From contig WPIO01000024.1 in NCBI GenBank assembly GCA_009760855.2, positions 75,001 to 137,000 of the forward strand: a DNA stretch of 62,000 nt, written 5' to 3'. The first letter of the stretch is position 1. Each line of letters begins with the position of its first letter. This document shows, piece after piece, positions 14,540-26,015 of this stretch. Source of the stretch: Cristatella mucedo. Lineage: Eukaryota; Bryozoa; Phylactolaemata; Cristatellidae. The translations under genes were made by a program, and so were the position numbers. The notes beneath the pieces were generated by a model, which saw nothing but the letters and a program-made list of their open reading frames with translations, was not told the origin of the DNA and made no database searches.

Positions 14540-15290
14540 TAATAATAAACAATAACACATTCGCATAGTTCCCTAAGAGATATTACTCTCTTTCTAGGCA
14601 CTTTATATATGCTGAAAAGGAAGCATATCAACTGGTTGGTGATAAGGTACACAGTGTCAGCACGAACATGCAGGACAATTCACACAGAAAATGCTGTGGG
14701 GAGCACGTGGTTTATAGCTGCATTTTTAATGTTGTCAAGTCAGGGAATACCATGACGTCAGTCGGAGGTGAGTCAGAAGAGCTGGCAAAGTGATGCCTAT
14801 CCTGATTGGGAAGTAGTTTGGATAGGTAGGCCGGAGCAAAAGAAAGACCTAAGAGTAAGTAACAGAACCTTAAATGTCGACCGGCTTCTTGATGGGAAGC
14901 AAGCGCAGGTCGGTGAGCTGCAGTGTCATGTGGCATTTGCGACGTTCGCGATAGACAAGTCTAGCTACAAAGCTTTTCACCAACAGTAAGCATCCTTTTA
15001 ACTGCACCGGCCAGATGACCTACGAGTAGTGAGTTTCAGAAGTAAAGACAGCAGTCACAAACTCATCGGTCAGCTTGGCTTCGGAATACTTAACTAAGCA
15101 GGCTCGAGTTTTCGAAATGCTGAATGCAGCTGAAAGTAGGCAGACTGAACAATGTAGCCGAGCAAACGAGCCATCAAACGAAAGGACACCTGGGAACAGG
15201 GCATACAGATTTCGTGATGATGCTACAGGAGACATGCTGGCCGAGGACATTTTGAGACAGGCTTTCCAATTTCTGAGTAGGACTACATAG
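14540..15290 (-). mobile_element. L2-like LINE, old diverged copy (family A relative)
   Basis: The minus strand contains the 3' hairpin region (sense AAAGTGCCTAGAAAGAGAGT-like, at 14555-14605), an AT-rich tail, and a degraded coding part with LACLVKYSEAKLTDEFVT and LLSAAFSISK-like pieces equivalent to the RT C-terminal region. Several frameshifts separate the pieces. Confidence 0.65.
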
Positions 15291-16904
15291 TGCACTTAAC
15301 AATTAAGTTGGTCTTTATCGCCAGCCAAAGTACCAGCCAAAGAGGTTTGCTCCAATCAAAAAGCGAATGTCGATAGCGCCGTGACGGCCCCCACCATCCG
15401 AGGGGCTGATTCTGCTGCTCTGCGAACTAGATTGCTCGAGCAGGAGCTAGACCACAGGGGTGAGGGGTGAGGGGGGCAGAGAGAGGCACTACTGGCTACC
15501 GTGTGCCTGGCCAGGTGGTAATGCAGCTGCCTGGGCAGCTCGGCTTCCTTTGGGCACTACTACAGGAGGCACTGCTGAAGTCAAAAGTCGGCACCTGACA
15601 GAAAGAAATGCTAAGAGAATGGAAATCTATGCTTGCTCAACTGAGAATCTACCGGTACTGGGATAGGAAGATCGTGAGGCCTGAGGGCAGCACTTCTGGC
15701 TGCCCTCAAAGCCACCATTTAAGCCTTGGACAAGAGAGCTTTCTATATACATATATCTATGCATGCACACGCTCGAGGACCATTCCCGATGACTGAGGCG
15801 CTATTAGAGGTGCTAACTATCACATTATGCCCAAATCGGCAAAACAAAATCCACCGCTTAGCTGCCGGTTCACCTGTCGGGCCATCGGCAACAAAGAACT
15901 CCCCCGTTGGCTGGCCATCAGTGTTCGGATTACACAGTACTACACATGTAGGCATACATGAACAGAGCCGTGCTTACGTTGACCTGCTAAGCAATGTGAG
16001 CAGTAGTTCGGCTATCGGAATCGACAGCCAGATAGAAACATTTTGCAGCCTGTCGGCTGTCGAAAGCATATCACATTCAGCTGGGCTTGGTGGTGACAGG
16101 CTTGCGGCAGACACCAAGAGTGCCTCGTTGTTAGCTAAGCTGCCCGCAAAATAATTTAATTTAAACCAGCCAACTGATCAGTTGAGATCATCCAATTAAC
16201 ACCCAGTTAAGAAGAAGCATCAGTCAAGGGGATCAGCTCTTTGGCGTTGCATCCAGTCTTGCTGCAACCGTCTCAGCAGCCCCAGTGCTTTCAGAGCATA
16301 TGTCGTAATTTTAACTACAGCAGCAGACTCTTGATATAGGTCTACTCTATGGGAAGCATCAGGAGTGGCTAACAGTATCTACCAGGAGCGAAATGACAAT
16401 TGCAGGCATTCAAGTGTACTGAGTTTATTACATTGCGTGGATATTTAGCGAACACGTGAAATATCTGACACACGGAAAAACAGCAAAATGAGTAAAGTAT
16501 ACTTCTGAAGTAAGTCTACCTATTGCGAGGCGTAAAAAGAGGAGTAAAAGTATAGAGATAAGCTGGACCAAGATCCTCATTTATATACTGTTGCAGCTGA
16601 TGAACCTTAGAAAATTGTGTTCCATTTTCGGCAGGCAACACAGAATCGCCTCCTGCAGAATTCAAACCCACCACCAAAAGGTTAAGTAAAGGCATACACA
16701 CCACTAGATTAATTTCCAGCAGCATGAAGGCTCATATTTGGAGTGAGGGTGGGCTTCTAGCAACCATGCCTAATCCGTTTCATACCAGTGCACTTATCCA
16801 AAGTGAGGCATGCATCTACCCAAAGTGTTTTAACTGTACAGAATCCATCAAGCAGAATACGATATCAATTACTGACTAGTTATGGCACTACTATTTTTCA
16901 TTCA

Positions 16905-16905
<1 letters not shown>
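15291..16905. other. no gene recognised
   Basis: Mixed-composition unique-looking sequence. The largest frame (15726-16154, plus, 142 residues) has no recognisable motif and no supporting splice or homology signal. Confidence 0.45.

Positions 16906-16908
<3 letters not shown>

Positions 16909-16969
<61 letters not shown>
16909..16969. repeat. (AT)n microsatellite
   Basis: About 60 bp of AT, followed by GTGTATGTGTAT-type sequence. Confidence 0.97.
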
Positions 16970-16973
<4 letters not shown>

Positions 16974-17151
16974 ATGTGTGTATGCATACGTATGTATATA
17001 AGATACATTAGCAGGCTCAATATGGTGGGAGGTAGGTCTTTCTATAAATGGTTGTGGCGCCCCCAAACTCTGTGCCTGAGCATGTGCACAAGGCTAGATC
17101 CCTGCAGACCACAAAGACAAACTTGAAGACACACCCTCTTCGGATTGCATA

Positions 17152-17264
17152 TGCAGTGCTGGTCAGAAAAGTCTATGCACTTTGGGTATACTACATATAC
17201 ATAAATAAATAAATATATACACACACACACATATATATATATATATATGTATATGTATATATAC

Positions 17265-17329
<65 letters not shown>

Positions 17330-18177
17330 GGTATGCTTTGGGTATATAACCTCAGATATTTCAGTGTTTCACAGACTGCTGGACAACAACCCTCCCTCCG
17401 AACATAGAATTTGCATGAGTTAGCAATATTTGCAACAAGTCGTGCATGCTACCACCTTGGTTTTCTTACCAAGTAAAAACATGTGCAATGACCCCTGCTT
17501 TTGCAGTATCTGGGGCAATTTGTAACTTCAGACGTCGTCACCGTTTTCAATGGATTTCATTTCATATCATCTTCCGAGTACTAAGAAGTAAGATTTATTG
17601 GATTCATCAAGTATCCCTCTTTCTAAAATTGAATGCCAACAAACGTGTTGGGAATTGTTTGGCAATCATTAAGAGTTTGAAGCAAGTTATCTCATGCATA
17701 CACAACCAAAGGCCTGACATGGTTGGAAACCAATGCAAGAAATCAATGGGACGGTTTAAAGAAAAACTGCAGACAGCGTTTTCTGACTAACAAGGAAATA
17801 AATAATTCTTTTGAAAAATTTCGCGGGTCTTACTTATTTCGGTTCGGCAAATGCATATACTAAATTGAACTACTTTCTCATAATCTCAATAGAACTATTG
17901 TAGTGAGAGTGATTTTGGCATCTCAGGTGTTTGCTAAGACTTCTAACTTCTAAAGCAGTTTTATACGACCCTGCCGCTCTTTTTTTCATAAGAAAACATA
18001 GCTGGCTGGTTTCAGCTGGTGGTAGCATGCACAATTTTCTACATTTATTGCTTACTCGTGTTAATCCTACTTTGTGGTAGTACTTTTTTGGCACAGATTC
18101 TGTAAACAAACGACTGAAAAGGTTAAAGATCGGTGTAGATTCTAAGGTGCACGGATTTTTCGGACCAGCAGTGTACA
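17152..18177. mobile_element. Tc1/mariner-like element with terminal inverted repeats
   Basis: The left end begins CAGTGCTGGTCAGAAAAGTC at about 17154. The right end, read on the opposite strand, begins CACTGCTGGTCCGAAAAATC at about 18175. The match continues with TGCAC-TT, so roughly 28 bp of imperfect inverted repeat is visible. The right end is followed by TA, and a TA lies 2 bp outside the left end, as expected for Tc1/mariner integration. About 1 kb lies between the repeats. It contains a large AT/CA microsatellite in the left arm (17215-17326) and no frame that I can match to a transposase, so the element is decayed or non-autonomous. Confidence 0.65.
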
Positions 18178-18884
18178 TCCAAAGGCTTGGCTTGGGTGGA
18201 GGCAATTGAGGGCAGGCACCCAAACAAACACAATATTCGCTCGAGTGAGTCTATGCAATACTTTCGTTGCCTTGAAGACCCCAAAGTTTGTACCACATGG
18301 CAAACCTACACGGTGACAAAGTGACTAAATGACTTGGAAGCTGAAGCATCACGTGATTTTCTGGGATCGACCATTTCCTTTTTTTCTCTCCTGCCGTTGG
18401 CTGTGATAAGCACGAAACTCGATGGATTTTTAACTTCAACAGCTCTTTAATGCTACTCGTATTTTTTCGTGCAGTGAATTATACAACTGCTCTTACACGT
18501 TATTTGATTTTTTCTCAGTAATAAAGAGCATGGATAGCGATTTAGTTCGCGTGAGCTGCTAGAAAACAACCACCATTACGATCATCATGTCATCATTATT
18601 TGAACGTGAAGATTGCTACTCACTTTAAACTGATTACTACATGCTATGTGAAAAAACCTTGAACGCAGAGCAAAGGTTAAATCAGAAAGAAGTCTTTTGG
18701 TTTCAGGCTGTTTCATGTTGATACATTCCATATGGCTACCCACCTATTTACATGACCGGTATTGCTGATCCACAGTGCTCAAAAAGATATTTTTATTTAT
18801 TTTGTATACATGACTCGCACCAATAGTTGCAGGCATACTGCAAGCAAGCAGCCGTCTGTAATAACTGCAACACCAAACTCAGCT
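18178..18884. other. no gene recognised
   Basis: AT-rich sequence with only short unsupported frames. Confidence 0.5.
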
Positions 18885-19372
18885 CGACGGCTAAAATTCG
18901 GGCTTGTTTAGATAGGGATACCACGTCTAAATTGGTCCATGCATTTGTGACATCCCACCTTGACTTCTGCAACTCACTGGTTGCTGGTCTACCGGCATGT
19001 GCAATCAGGCGATTTCAGCTGGTGCAAAACTCCGCAGCTAGGCTTGTCTGTCGTGAGCATCGCAGTTGCCACATCACACCACTTCTCGCCGACCTGCACT
19101 CGCTACCAGTCAAGAAACGGATCGACTTCAAGGTTTTGTCGCTCACTTTTAGGTCACTTCATTCTTTGGCTCCAGTCTACCTATCAGATCTACTCCACCA
19201 CCATACTAAGCATCGTACCACCCACTTTTCGGAAACTAACTGTTTACCTATACCTCGTGCACACCTCAAATCCTTTGGAGACCATGCATTTAGTTCATAT
19301 GCTCCCAAAGCCTGGAACTCACTCCCGACTTGTGTCACGACATCCCATGACTTGTCCACATTAAAAAAGGCT
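18885..19372 (+). mobile_element. L2-like LINE family A, truncated at both ends
   Basis: One frame reads through ACLDRDTTSKLVHAFVTSHL, FQLVQNSAARLVCR, ITPLLADLHSLPVKKRIDF and FGDHAFSSYAPKAWNSLP, equivalent to the C-terminal part of the LINE polyprotein. Similarity to other copies stops abruptly at about 19372, where a TCTCTGTC-rich tract begins, so the 3' UTR and tail are missing. Confidence 0.85.
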
Positions 19373-19479
19373 CCCCATCGAACATCGAAGATCTCTGTCT
19401 CTGTCTCTCTGTGTCTCTCTCTCTCCGTCTCTAGCCATGAGAGGTTGCACCACTTGCACCATCCGACCTATTTGGTCCT

Positions 19480-19985
19480 CTGGTGTACTCTTGGACCACC
19501 ACCTCATCGGCTTTCAATCACCTCGCCGGTCCTCGCAATAAATTGAAATCTTCTGGTGATCAAGCGTTCTGCTTGAATGCACAGAAAGTCTGGAGCTCGC
19601 TTTCTGGTAAAGACACAGTCTGCAATGACCTTGCATCATTAAAGTCTCAGCTCAGCAAGGCACATCTGTTCCGGTCAGATTTGCCTTTGCCCCACTGAGC
19701 TTGTCTCTATTTGCTCCTGTGTGCTTTAGGTGCGCACCTGTCATGATTCAGTGCATGCAACTAGCCACAGGTCTTACTAAGCGGTGGCCATGAAGATCTT
19801 TAAATTTGCTTTAGCAAGCTGACCTATAGCGTGATACTTATTTGCTTTTGCATGGTTAATACCGTGCATGTCATAACCCTTGGCTATTGATTCTCTTCTG
19901 TAGCAGCGAGTTGCACAGCGACTGGATAGAGATTTAGCTCTCTCGTGGTACTAAACTAAAGTCCTATTCATATTGCTATTACAAT
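19480..19985 (+). mobile_element. LINE family C (L2-like), 3' fragment
   Basis: One frame carries LKSSGDQAFCLNAQKVWSSL and LASLKSQLSKAHLFR, the C-terminal pattern of L2-type LINEs, but the nucleotide sequence differs clearly from family A. A hairpin-like tail with ATAGAGATTTAGCTCTCTCG and ATT repeats ends the copy near 19985. Confidence 0.7.
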
Positions 19986-19989
19986 TATT

Positions 19990-20655
19990 ATTATTATCAT
20001 TAGGTAGAACTATAGCACAGGTGAGCCAGCATGACAGGTCAACGAATCCCCTCATAATATAAGGACAATGGACTTTCGAGTCTGGCTTGCCTCCAGCCGG
20101 GCTATGAAGGTCGGTTTCTTTTTGGTCGTGTTTCGACATACGGTGCATACGCCATTAAGATGGGAGTGAGTCCAAGATCAGTGGAGCTACGAACGTTTCT
20201 ACTTCTTTGCCAAGCCCGACGGAAGACTCAACCGAAGCCACAAGCAAACGACCTATTGTACGTACCGTCAAGGCACACGTTCATTGCTTTGAAAAAATGG
20301 CAGATAATGTGAGCAGCAAAATCACGTATGCATTCTAGAGTCCCAAGTAATGGCACATCATAGTCGGCAGCCATAGAAATCACATTACGTGCCATGCAAG
20401 GTCATACCGAAGGATATGTGATTTAGCCACCGTAGTATCATAGGAATCGAGTATCAAGGCCAAGGTTAATTGCCTTGCAGCTGCTGGCCTTCACATTGCC
20501 GCCCACTACGCATCGCTTGAAACAAAAAGTTCTCTCAAACAAAGGCAGTCGTGCGTCGATGCGCTCGCTTGCGCTCTCGGAGGCGGTGGCCGCATGGACT
20601 CGCGCGCAACAATCGCTCACCAGTGTGAGCTTTCGTCGCGGAGGCCACTGACTTA
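19990..20655. other. presumed MRPS23 intron sequence
   Basis: Directly downstream, on the minus strand, of the MRPS23 splice donor. I could not find the next exon here. No other gene was recognised. Confidence 0.4.
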
Positions 20656-20656
20656 C

Positions 20657-20818
20657 GCCCTGACGAAGTCCTCGGCGTAGACTATCGGCTTGACGTGGAC
20701 ATCTGGAACGGCACGCCCATGGCCGGGCTCGTCCTTTGGAGGAAACGCTGCATAGATATCGTACCACAGTGGCCGCTCGGCTTTGGACATGCCTCCGGCC
20801 TGAAGCAGGCCCTGCACC
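20657..20818 (-). CDS. MRPS23: Mitochondrial ribosomal protein S23, one exon (partial gene)
   Basis: The minus strand encodes about 53 residues matching the conserved N-terminal part of mitoribosomal small-subunit protein mS23. It starts RVQGLLQAGG, continues RPLWYDIYAAFPPKDEP and ends IVYAEDFVRA; the pattern PLW-D-Y-AFPP...P and the closing Y-ED--RA are family hallmarks. mS23 is a structural protein of the mitochondrial 28S subunit. A consensus donor follows the exon (GGC|GTAAGT, at 20656), and a pyrimidine-rich TTTCATTTCGCTTCAG acceptor precedes it. Exon phase is 2 at both ends, length 162 bp. The initiating exon, normally about 15 residues upstream of RVQGLL, was not identified. The long in-frame extension to 21114 contains low-complexity alanine runs and is probably not translated as part of this protein. 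The exon looks intact and uses ordinary codons, so it is probably a live gene. Confidence 0.85.
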
Positions 20819-21417
20819 CTGAAGCGAAATGAAAAGCCGGCCCCGCCCCCTAGGCATTTTCGCGAAAGCTCTGTCGGTGGCGCTTCCCCCCCACCACCAT
20901 AGACTGGCTTATCGGAGCGAAGCGCGGTCGCCGACCGAGCGCTCTTGGGCACGACCAGCGCGCAGGCCGACCGCCAACAAATAAATAGCAAGCCGAGCAT
21001 GCAAACTACTGCAAGAGCTCGCAGCGCTCGAGCAGCAGCAGCAGCAGCAGCAGTGGGCTTTTCCACGCAGCAGCAAGCATCTCGCTGGCTGTGAGCAGTG
21101 CGACAGCGGCCCAAAAGTCAGCGATGCACAGCTGAGCACCGCCAAGGCGTTGAATGAAGCGGCCACATCGCGGGTCGCAAGGAGGCAGATTGGACTAATC
21201 GGTAACTCGAACGAACGAACGAACGACGTAGCACAGCAGTCGGACAGCTGGTCTCACGGCTAACGGAAGTGCACAGGACTAGAGCAACGAGCCGGACGTA
21301 GCGTCGGCAGCGTGCTCGGAGGGCCAATTTGCCACGGCGTGGCGAGGAGGAGGCGATGGCTGTAAACTTTTCGAGCCAGAGCCGAGCGCGAGATCTGGGG
21401 AGTCACTCTACGGACGT
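20819..21417. other. CpG-rich region beside MRPS23, candidate 5' region
   Basis: High G+C and CpG, a (GCA)8 run at about 21031-21055 and a (GAAC)4 run near 21210. It lies just upstream, in the minus sense, of the MRPS23 exon, so it may hold the first exon and promoter, but no start codon could be tied to the protein. Confidence 0.35.
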
Positions 21418-21474
21418 TTTGCAGTCGCTTAGGCTGTGAGCTGTTCCCTATACAAAACTCTGCTGCGTAACAGG
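21418..21474 (+). mobile_element. LINE family B scrap
   Basis: Matches the family B sequence around GTCGCTTAGGCTGTGAG and AACTCTGCTGCGTAAC over about 55 bp only. Confidence 0.6.
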
Positions 21475-21484
21475 GGACTTTCAG

Positions 21485-23275
21485 CCATAATAATAATAAT
21501 AATAATAATAATATTGCACTTGATAAAGCGCCCTCAGAGAACTTTATCTCTCTCTAGGCGCTTTACATTTGCTGCAAAAGGAAATGCAATTGAATGGTAA
21601 GTAAAATCATGCTTGAAAAACAAACAAAATGAATAATATGGTTAGGGGTGACATGCACAGGGTCAGCATGCAAATATGATTAGTGGCAGCATGCACAGTG
21701 TCAGCATGCATAAGCACATGAATGACGAATCACAGGGACCCACTAAATGCTGTCCTAAATAGGTGTGTTTTCAAGTTCCCTTTAAATGTGGTCAGGTCAG
21801 GGGATGTTCTGACGCAGGTCGGGAGGGAGTTCCAGGCTTTGGGAGCATACGAACCAAATGCACGGTCTCCAAAAGATTTAAGGTTTGTACGAAGTATCTG
21901 TAGACTGTTGGATTCCGAATAGCGGGTGGTACGATGCTTGGCCTGATGGGGTAGTATATCTGAGAGATAGGCTGGAGCCATAGAATGAAGGGACCTAAAA
22001 GTGAGCAACAAAACCTTGAAGTCAATCCGTTGCTTGACTGGTAGCCAGTGCAGGTCGGCAAGAAGTGGAGTAATGTGGCAACTGCAACGCTCATGACAGA
22101 CGAGCATAGCTGCACAGTTTTGCACCAGCTGCAATCGCCTGATCGCACATGCTGGTAGGCCAGCGAGCAGTGAGTTGCAGAAGTCGAGATGGGATGTCAC
22201 AAATGCATGGACCAACTTGGGCGTGGCATCCTTATCTAAACAAGCCCTATTTTAGCAATGTTATGAAGCTGAAAAAAGGCAGATTTGACTGTGGAGCTGA
22301 TGTGGTCGTCTAACGAGAGGTCGCTTTGGAATATGACACCTAGATTTTGAGCTGATGCAACGAGAGATATGCTGGCAGAGCCAATTTTGAGAGTCAGCCT
22401 TTCCAATCTCGGAATCACACTGGGTTTGCCCATAACTAGTAAGTTGATTTTATCATCGTTTAGTTTTAGAAAATTTGCTGCCATCCATGTGCAGATGTCA
22501 TCAATGCATGCAGCAAGTGAGTTGAGAGAATTTGAGGTGATCGAAGGCTGGGAGGGATCAAAGCAAAGGTACAACTGAGTGTCATCCGCATAGAAGTGAA
22601 AGCCTAGATTGTGCTTGGCAATTACACCAGCAAGAGGATCAGAGTATAAACCGTGAAAAGAACCGGACCTAGCACGGAGCCTTGAGGTACTCCATATTTC
22701 AGAGGTACTTCAGATGATCTTTGTCCATTCACGTCAATACTCTGGAGTCTCCCACTGAGATAGGACCTGAACCGCTGCAGAGCAGTGCCAGTGATGCCCA
22801 GGCGAGATGAGAGGCGCTCTAGAAGTACTTTGTGATCGATGGTATCAAAAGCTGCCAAAAGATCGAGCCAAACAAGCAGACACTCTACTCATGTCTGCAT
22901 TTCTAAGTAGGCCGCTGTATACCCGAAGCAATGCTGACTCTGTGGAGTGATTAGCTCTAAAGCCAGACTGGAACTTACTAGCAGGGTGTGAGGTTTCGAT
23001 ATATGTGTTCAGCTGGTGGGCCACGACCCGTTCCAGTGTCTTTGATAAGAATGGTAGAAGGGAGACTGGGCGGTAGTTGCTTAAGTTCTCTTGGTCTAGT
23101 GTAGCTTTCTTGAGAAGTGGCCTGACTACAGCTTTTTTGGAAGGTGCTGGGACATGACCTGAGGCTAATGACATATTAATGATGTTAGTTATGCATGGCA
23201 GCAACAGATCAATGCAACGTAGGAGCAGGACAGTGTTGTCGAGTAAATCCTGCAGATGACCATTCGTGTGGGAAG
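21485..23275 (-). mobile_element. L2-like LINE family A with most of the RT domain
   Basis: The minus strand carries, in order, a connector plus RT start (PSKKAVVRPLLKKATLD, NYRPVSLLPFLSKTLERVV, SKFQSGFRANHSTESALL), the central RT (AAFDTIDHKVLLERLSSRLG, VPLKYGVPQGSVLGPVLF), the catalytic FYADDTQLY at about 22575-22610, the C-terminal region (ASAQNLGVIFQSDLSL, LDFCNSLLAGLPACAIRRL), and then the 3' UTR, hairpin and an AAT repeat (21489-21512). Frames change at about 22860, 22630 and 22220, so it is not functional, but the YADD box is preserved. The endonuclease domain is absent (5' truncation near 23275). Its 3' half is close to the plus-strand copy at 57975. Confidence 0.92.
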
Positions 23276-23474
23276 TTATAAGCCTGGAGCGGTAGCCAGG
23301 CTTTCAACCCACTATTGAGAGAAGGATATGAAAGTCGCTACTGCAAAACCTGTAGAGCACTCGACGAATGAAATTGTGGGCCAGTTTAATGCTCGACGTG
23401 CACTTTCTTTGCTCTCACGGCAGGAGGCCTTTGATTGCTACATACTTTTGAACTACCAAATCTGAAAGGCAAGC

Positions 23475-23516
<42 letters not shown>

Positions 23517-24630
23517 TACAGACTCTTTAAAAAAATTAACTGATTTTATAGATACCAAAGGTGATCAAAAGTATTAAGCAGCACTAGTTATACAGCAACC
23601 TGGATCAGCAGCTGTCCAACTCTGGTACATAAGACAGACACCTGTGTAGCCACCGTGCACCCACTCGAGCTGTAAAAATTGCCATTCAACTTGCAGGCTA
23701 AGCTCTCTCAATTAGCTTCGGACCTTGTGCACTCACGCCGAGCATGCAAAGCAGGAAGCTGACACTGTGGGAAAAACCAGACAAGGAAAGATAGAGGTCT
23801 GCCATTGTAAGCCAGCGAAATACATGAGATGCAACGGTCACTACAGATTGCAGGAATCTCTCAAAATGTGCAGCTCTTTTGCAGCTTGAAACACGGTGCT
23901 TACTTTCATGCACCATCTAATTCGAAATACAGAGCTACGGCACGGCACACCAGATATCACGTCATCCTACATATCTCGGACCTAAACAGCCAGTAACTGT
24001 ACCTACAGGCTGAACCGACTAAAGGCAAACACGGCTAGGTCGAATCTGCAAAGCCTAGTGACCAGAAAACCTCACATATACACTTTAATCAATATACGCC
24101 ACAGTCCAAGCACAACCAATTGCTCACTATCAGCATTAATCTGACAAGGAATGGCTGCATTAGATGAGCCTGCCCACATCCAGCTAGAAGCCCAACAACT
24201 TATTAGGCACATTTCATTTGGCTACCAATTGGCAGGATCTGCTCCAATAACTACTCAAGTAGAACACTCAATATGCTCTTACATGATGATATTACATTAA
24301 TCCACCTTGTGCTAATGCAATAAGCCACGGCAAGATGAGTGCTCTGCTTCCCTCTCCTGTTCGATAAATGCTTCCACTTGGCTTACACAATAAGTATGAT
24401 GAGCCCATGATGTTGACCAGTGGCTAGTACCAAATATACACTCCAATGCAAAGGTACTTATGAGAGCCAGATGATATCCTGCCCCCTCAACCTGCCATCA
24501 TATAAGCGGTTGACCCAACCTTTGCCCAACCCCACCGAAAACATGCTCACGAGGCATTCCAATAATTTCAATTATCAGAACTAAGATTACAGACGCACAA
24601 GTAGGAACACCACCGATAGGAGTAAGGTGC
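23276..24630. other. no gene recognised; one (AT)n tract
   Basis: No coding similarity was seen. An AT microsatellite lies at 23477-23512. Confidence 0.5.
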
Positions 24631-24631
24631 C

Positions 24632-24775
24632 GAGCTGGATTGGTCCAGCGGTTAAGGTGCTCGCCCCGACCAAGGTCTGTCTGAGGTCGTGGGCTCGAGC
24701 CCCGATATGTGAAGCGCCTGAATAGAGATTAAATTCTTTGGGGCGCTATACAAATGAATTATATTTGTTAAGGGT
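24632..24775 (+). mobile_element. tRNA-derived SINE (LINE-A tail type)
   Basis: A clear copy: head GCCGAGCTGGATTGGTCC, A box TGGTCCAGCGGTTAAGG, B box GGTCGTGGGCTCGAGCCC, then the tail GAAGCGCCTGAATAGAGATT and GGGGCGCTATACAAATGAAT. Confidence 0.88.
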
Positions 24776-24989
24776 AACTAGTTAAACGAAGGCAAGAGAA
24801 AGAGAGAATGAGGTAAGGAGGAAAAGAGTGAGGGAGAGAGAGAGAGAGAGAGCTAGAGACAGAGCTAGAGGTAGAAACAATGCCGATATAAGGTGACAAG
24901 ATCAGCTCCATACGTTACTGAACCATTAGCCGGATTTATAATGTGCCATAGTATCGTGAGGGAGAGATATATCGTGGTGCTAGAAAGAA

Positions 24990-25105
24990 AGAAGAATATC
25001 AGGATGTTAAGAATATAAAGAATGCAAATGCCATCATCAGGAGTTGAACTACAATCTTCCAAACCAGAGGTGAAACTTCGACCAATTCAACCACTTCAAA
25101 TAACA
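24990..25105 (-). mobile_element. tRNA-like SINE head or tRNA pseudogene (type D)
   Basis: On the minus strand TGGTTGAATTGGTCGAAG resembles an A box and GTAGTTCAACTCCTGATG a B box, spaced about 45 bases apart. No complete cloverleaf with acceptor pairing was seen, so this is more likely SINE-derived than a working tRNA. Confidence 0.4.
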
Positions 25106-25317
25106 AACCATCTGGAGTACGACTTTGTGGGCTGACTGCACGCACGTGACCAACAGTGATAACATTTACTGTTGTGCATACAGCTTTCCACTAAACGTTT
25201 GTGCCTGTATTCCCCAGATCCCACGTCCACTAGTTAGATGTAAAAGCGCATAAACAAGGTCAATCAATCACGCTTACGAAGCACTAGCAGAGCCTACAGG
25301 CACGATATGCTAAACAA

Positions 25318-25395
25318 GTATTGGCACTACTGCAATCGGGATTCGAACCCTGGCAGTGCGGTGTCAGTCCATCACGTTAGACTTCTACGAATTTC
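25318..25395 (-). mobile_element. tRNA-like element (type E)
   Basis: On the minus strand GTCTAACGTGATGGACTG lies upstream of a good B box, GGGTTCGAATCCCG. The end sequences do not pair convincingly as an acceptor stem, so I treat it as a tRNA-derived repeat or pseudogene. Confidence 0.4.
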
Positions 25396-25479
25396 AAGCG
25401 ACTACCGGCAAACACCTAGTCCACTAACTCCTTCCATAGTGCACCAGTGGCATAAGCAACTCCCCTCATATGGATAGCC

Positions 25480-25537
25480 ATTGAACAATAGCCAACCGAT
25501 ATGATACTATTGAACAATAGCTAACCGATATGATACT
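25480..25537 (+). repeat. 29-bp tandem duplication
   Basis: Two head-to-tail 29-bp units beginning ATTGAACAATAG and ending GATATGATACT, differing at one position (GCC versus GCT). Confidence 0.9.
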
Positions 25538-25737
25538 ATAAGAGAGAACACATATTGACAGCTGATTCGATTGGAAAGGTGAGGGACTGGGCATGAAAGT
25601 AAGTGGCTCGGAGAAATATGAAATTAATTTTGCTTCGGGTATGTAAAGACAGCTCCACTTTGGGCTTCAACGATAATAGGTTTTCGACTTTTCATGTGTC
25701 CACCTTTGAATTCAGTGACTAAAAGTGAGAGGCAGGA

Positions 25738-26015
25738 AGTCGACCTGAAGTCGATATGCTGCTTGACGGCAAAGCAGTCCAGGTTAGTGAGAAGTGGTGT
25801 AATATGGCAACTGCGCTGTTCACGACAGACAAATCCAGCTGCAGAGGTTTGCAAAACGTCTTATTGTACAGGAAGAAAGCCAGAGTCTAGACAGAATGTC
25901 ACATACGCACGAACCCTGGCTGTGAGCATGCTCAAATTTTGCTATTTTATGTAACTGAAAGTAGGCAGACTTAATAGTGGAGCTGAAGTGGTCATCTAGT
26001 GAAATTCATTTTAGA
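25738..26015 (-). mobile_element. L2-like LINE family A, internal fragment
   Basis: The minus strand encodes GFVCREQRSCHITPLLTN and matches the region around the RT C-terminal part, including the upstream CTCCACTATTAAGTCTGCC. Both ends are missing and the reading frame is broken. Confidence 0.7.

Noticed and set aside
20819-21114. In-frame N-terminal extension of the MRPS23 exon with a hydrophobic segment
   Set aside because: The known protein begins only about 15 residues before RVQGLL; a good splice acceptor lies at the exon edge and the extension is alanine/glycine low complexity.
24632-24720. Functional tRNA gene
   Set aside because: A and B boxes are present, but the same head recurs with the LINE-like tail at many sites and no acceptor stem pairs, so it is a SINE.
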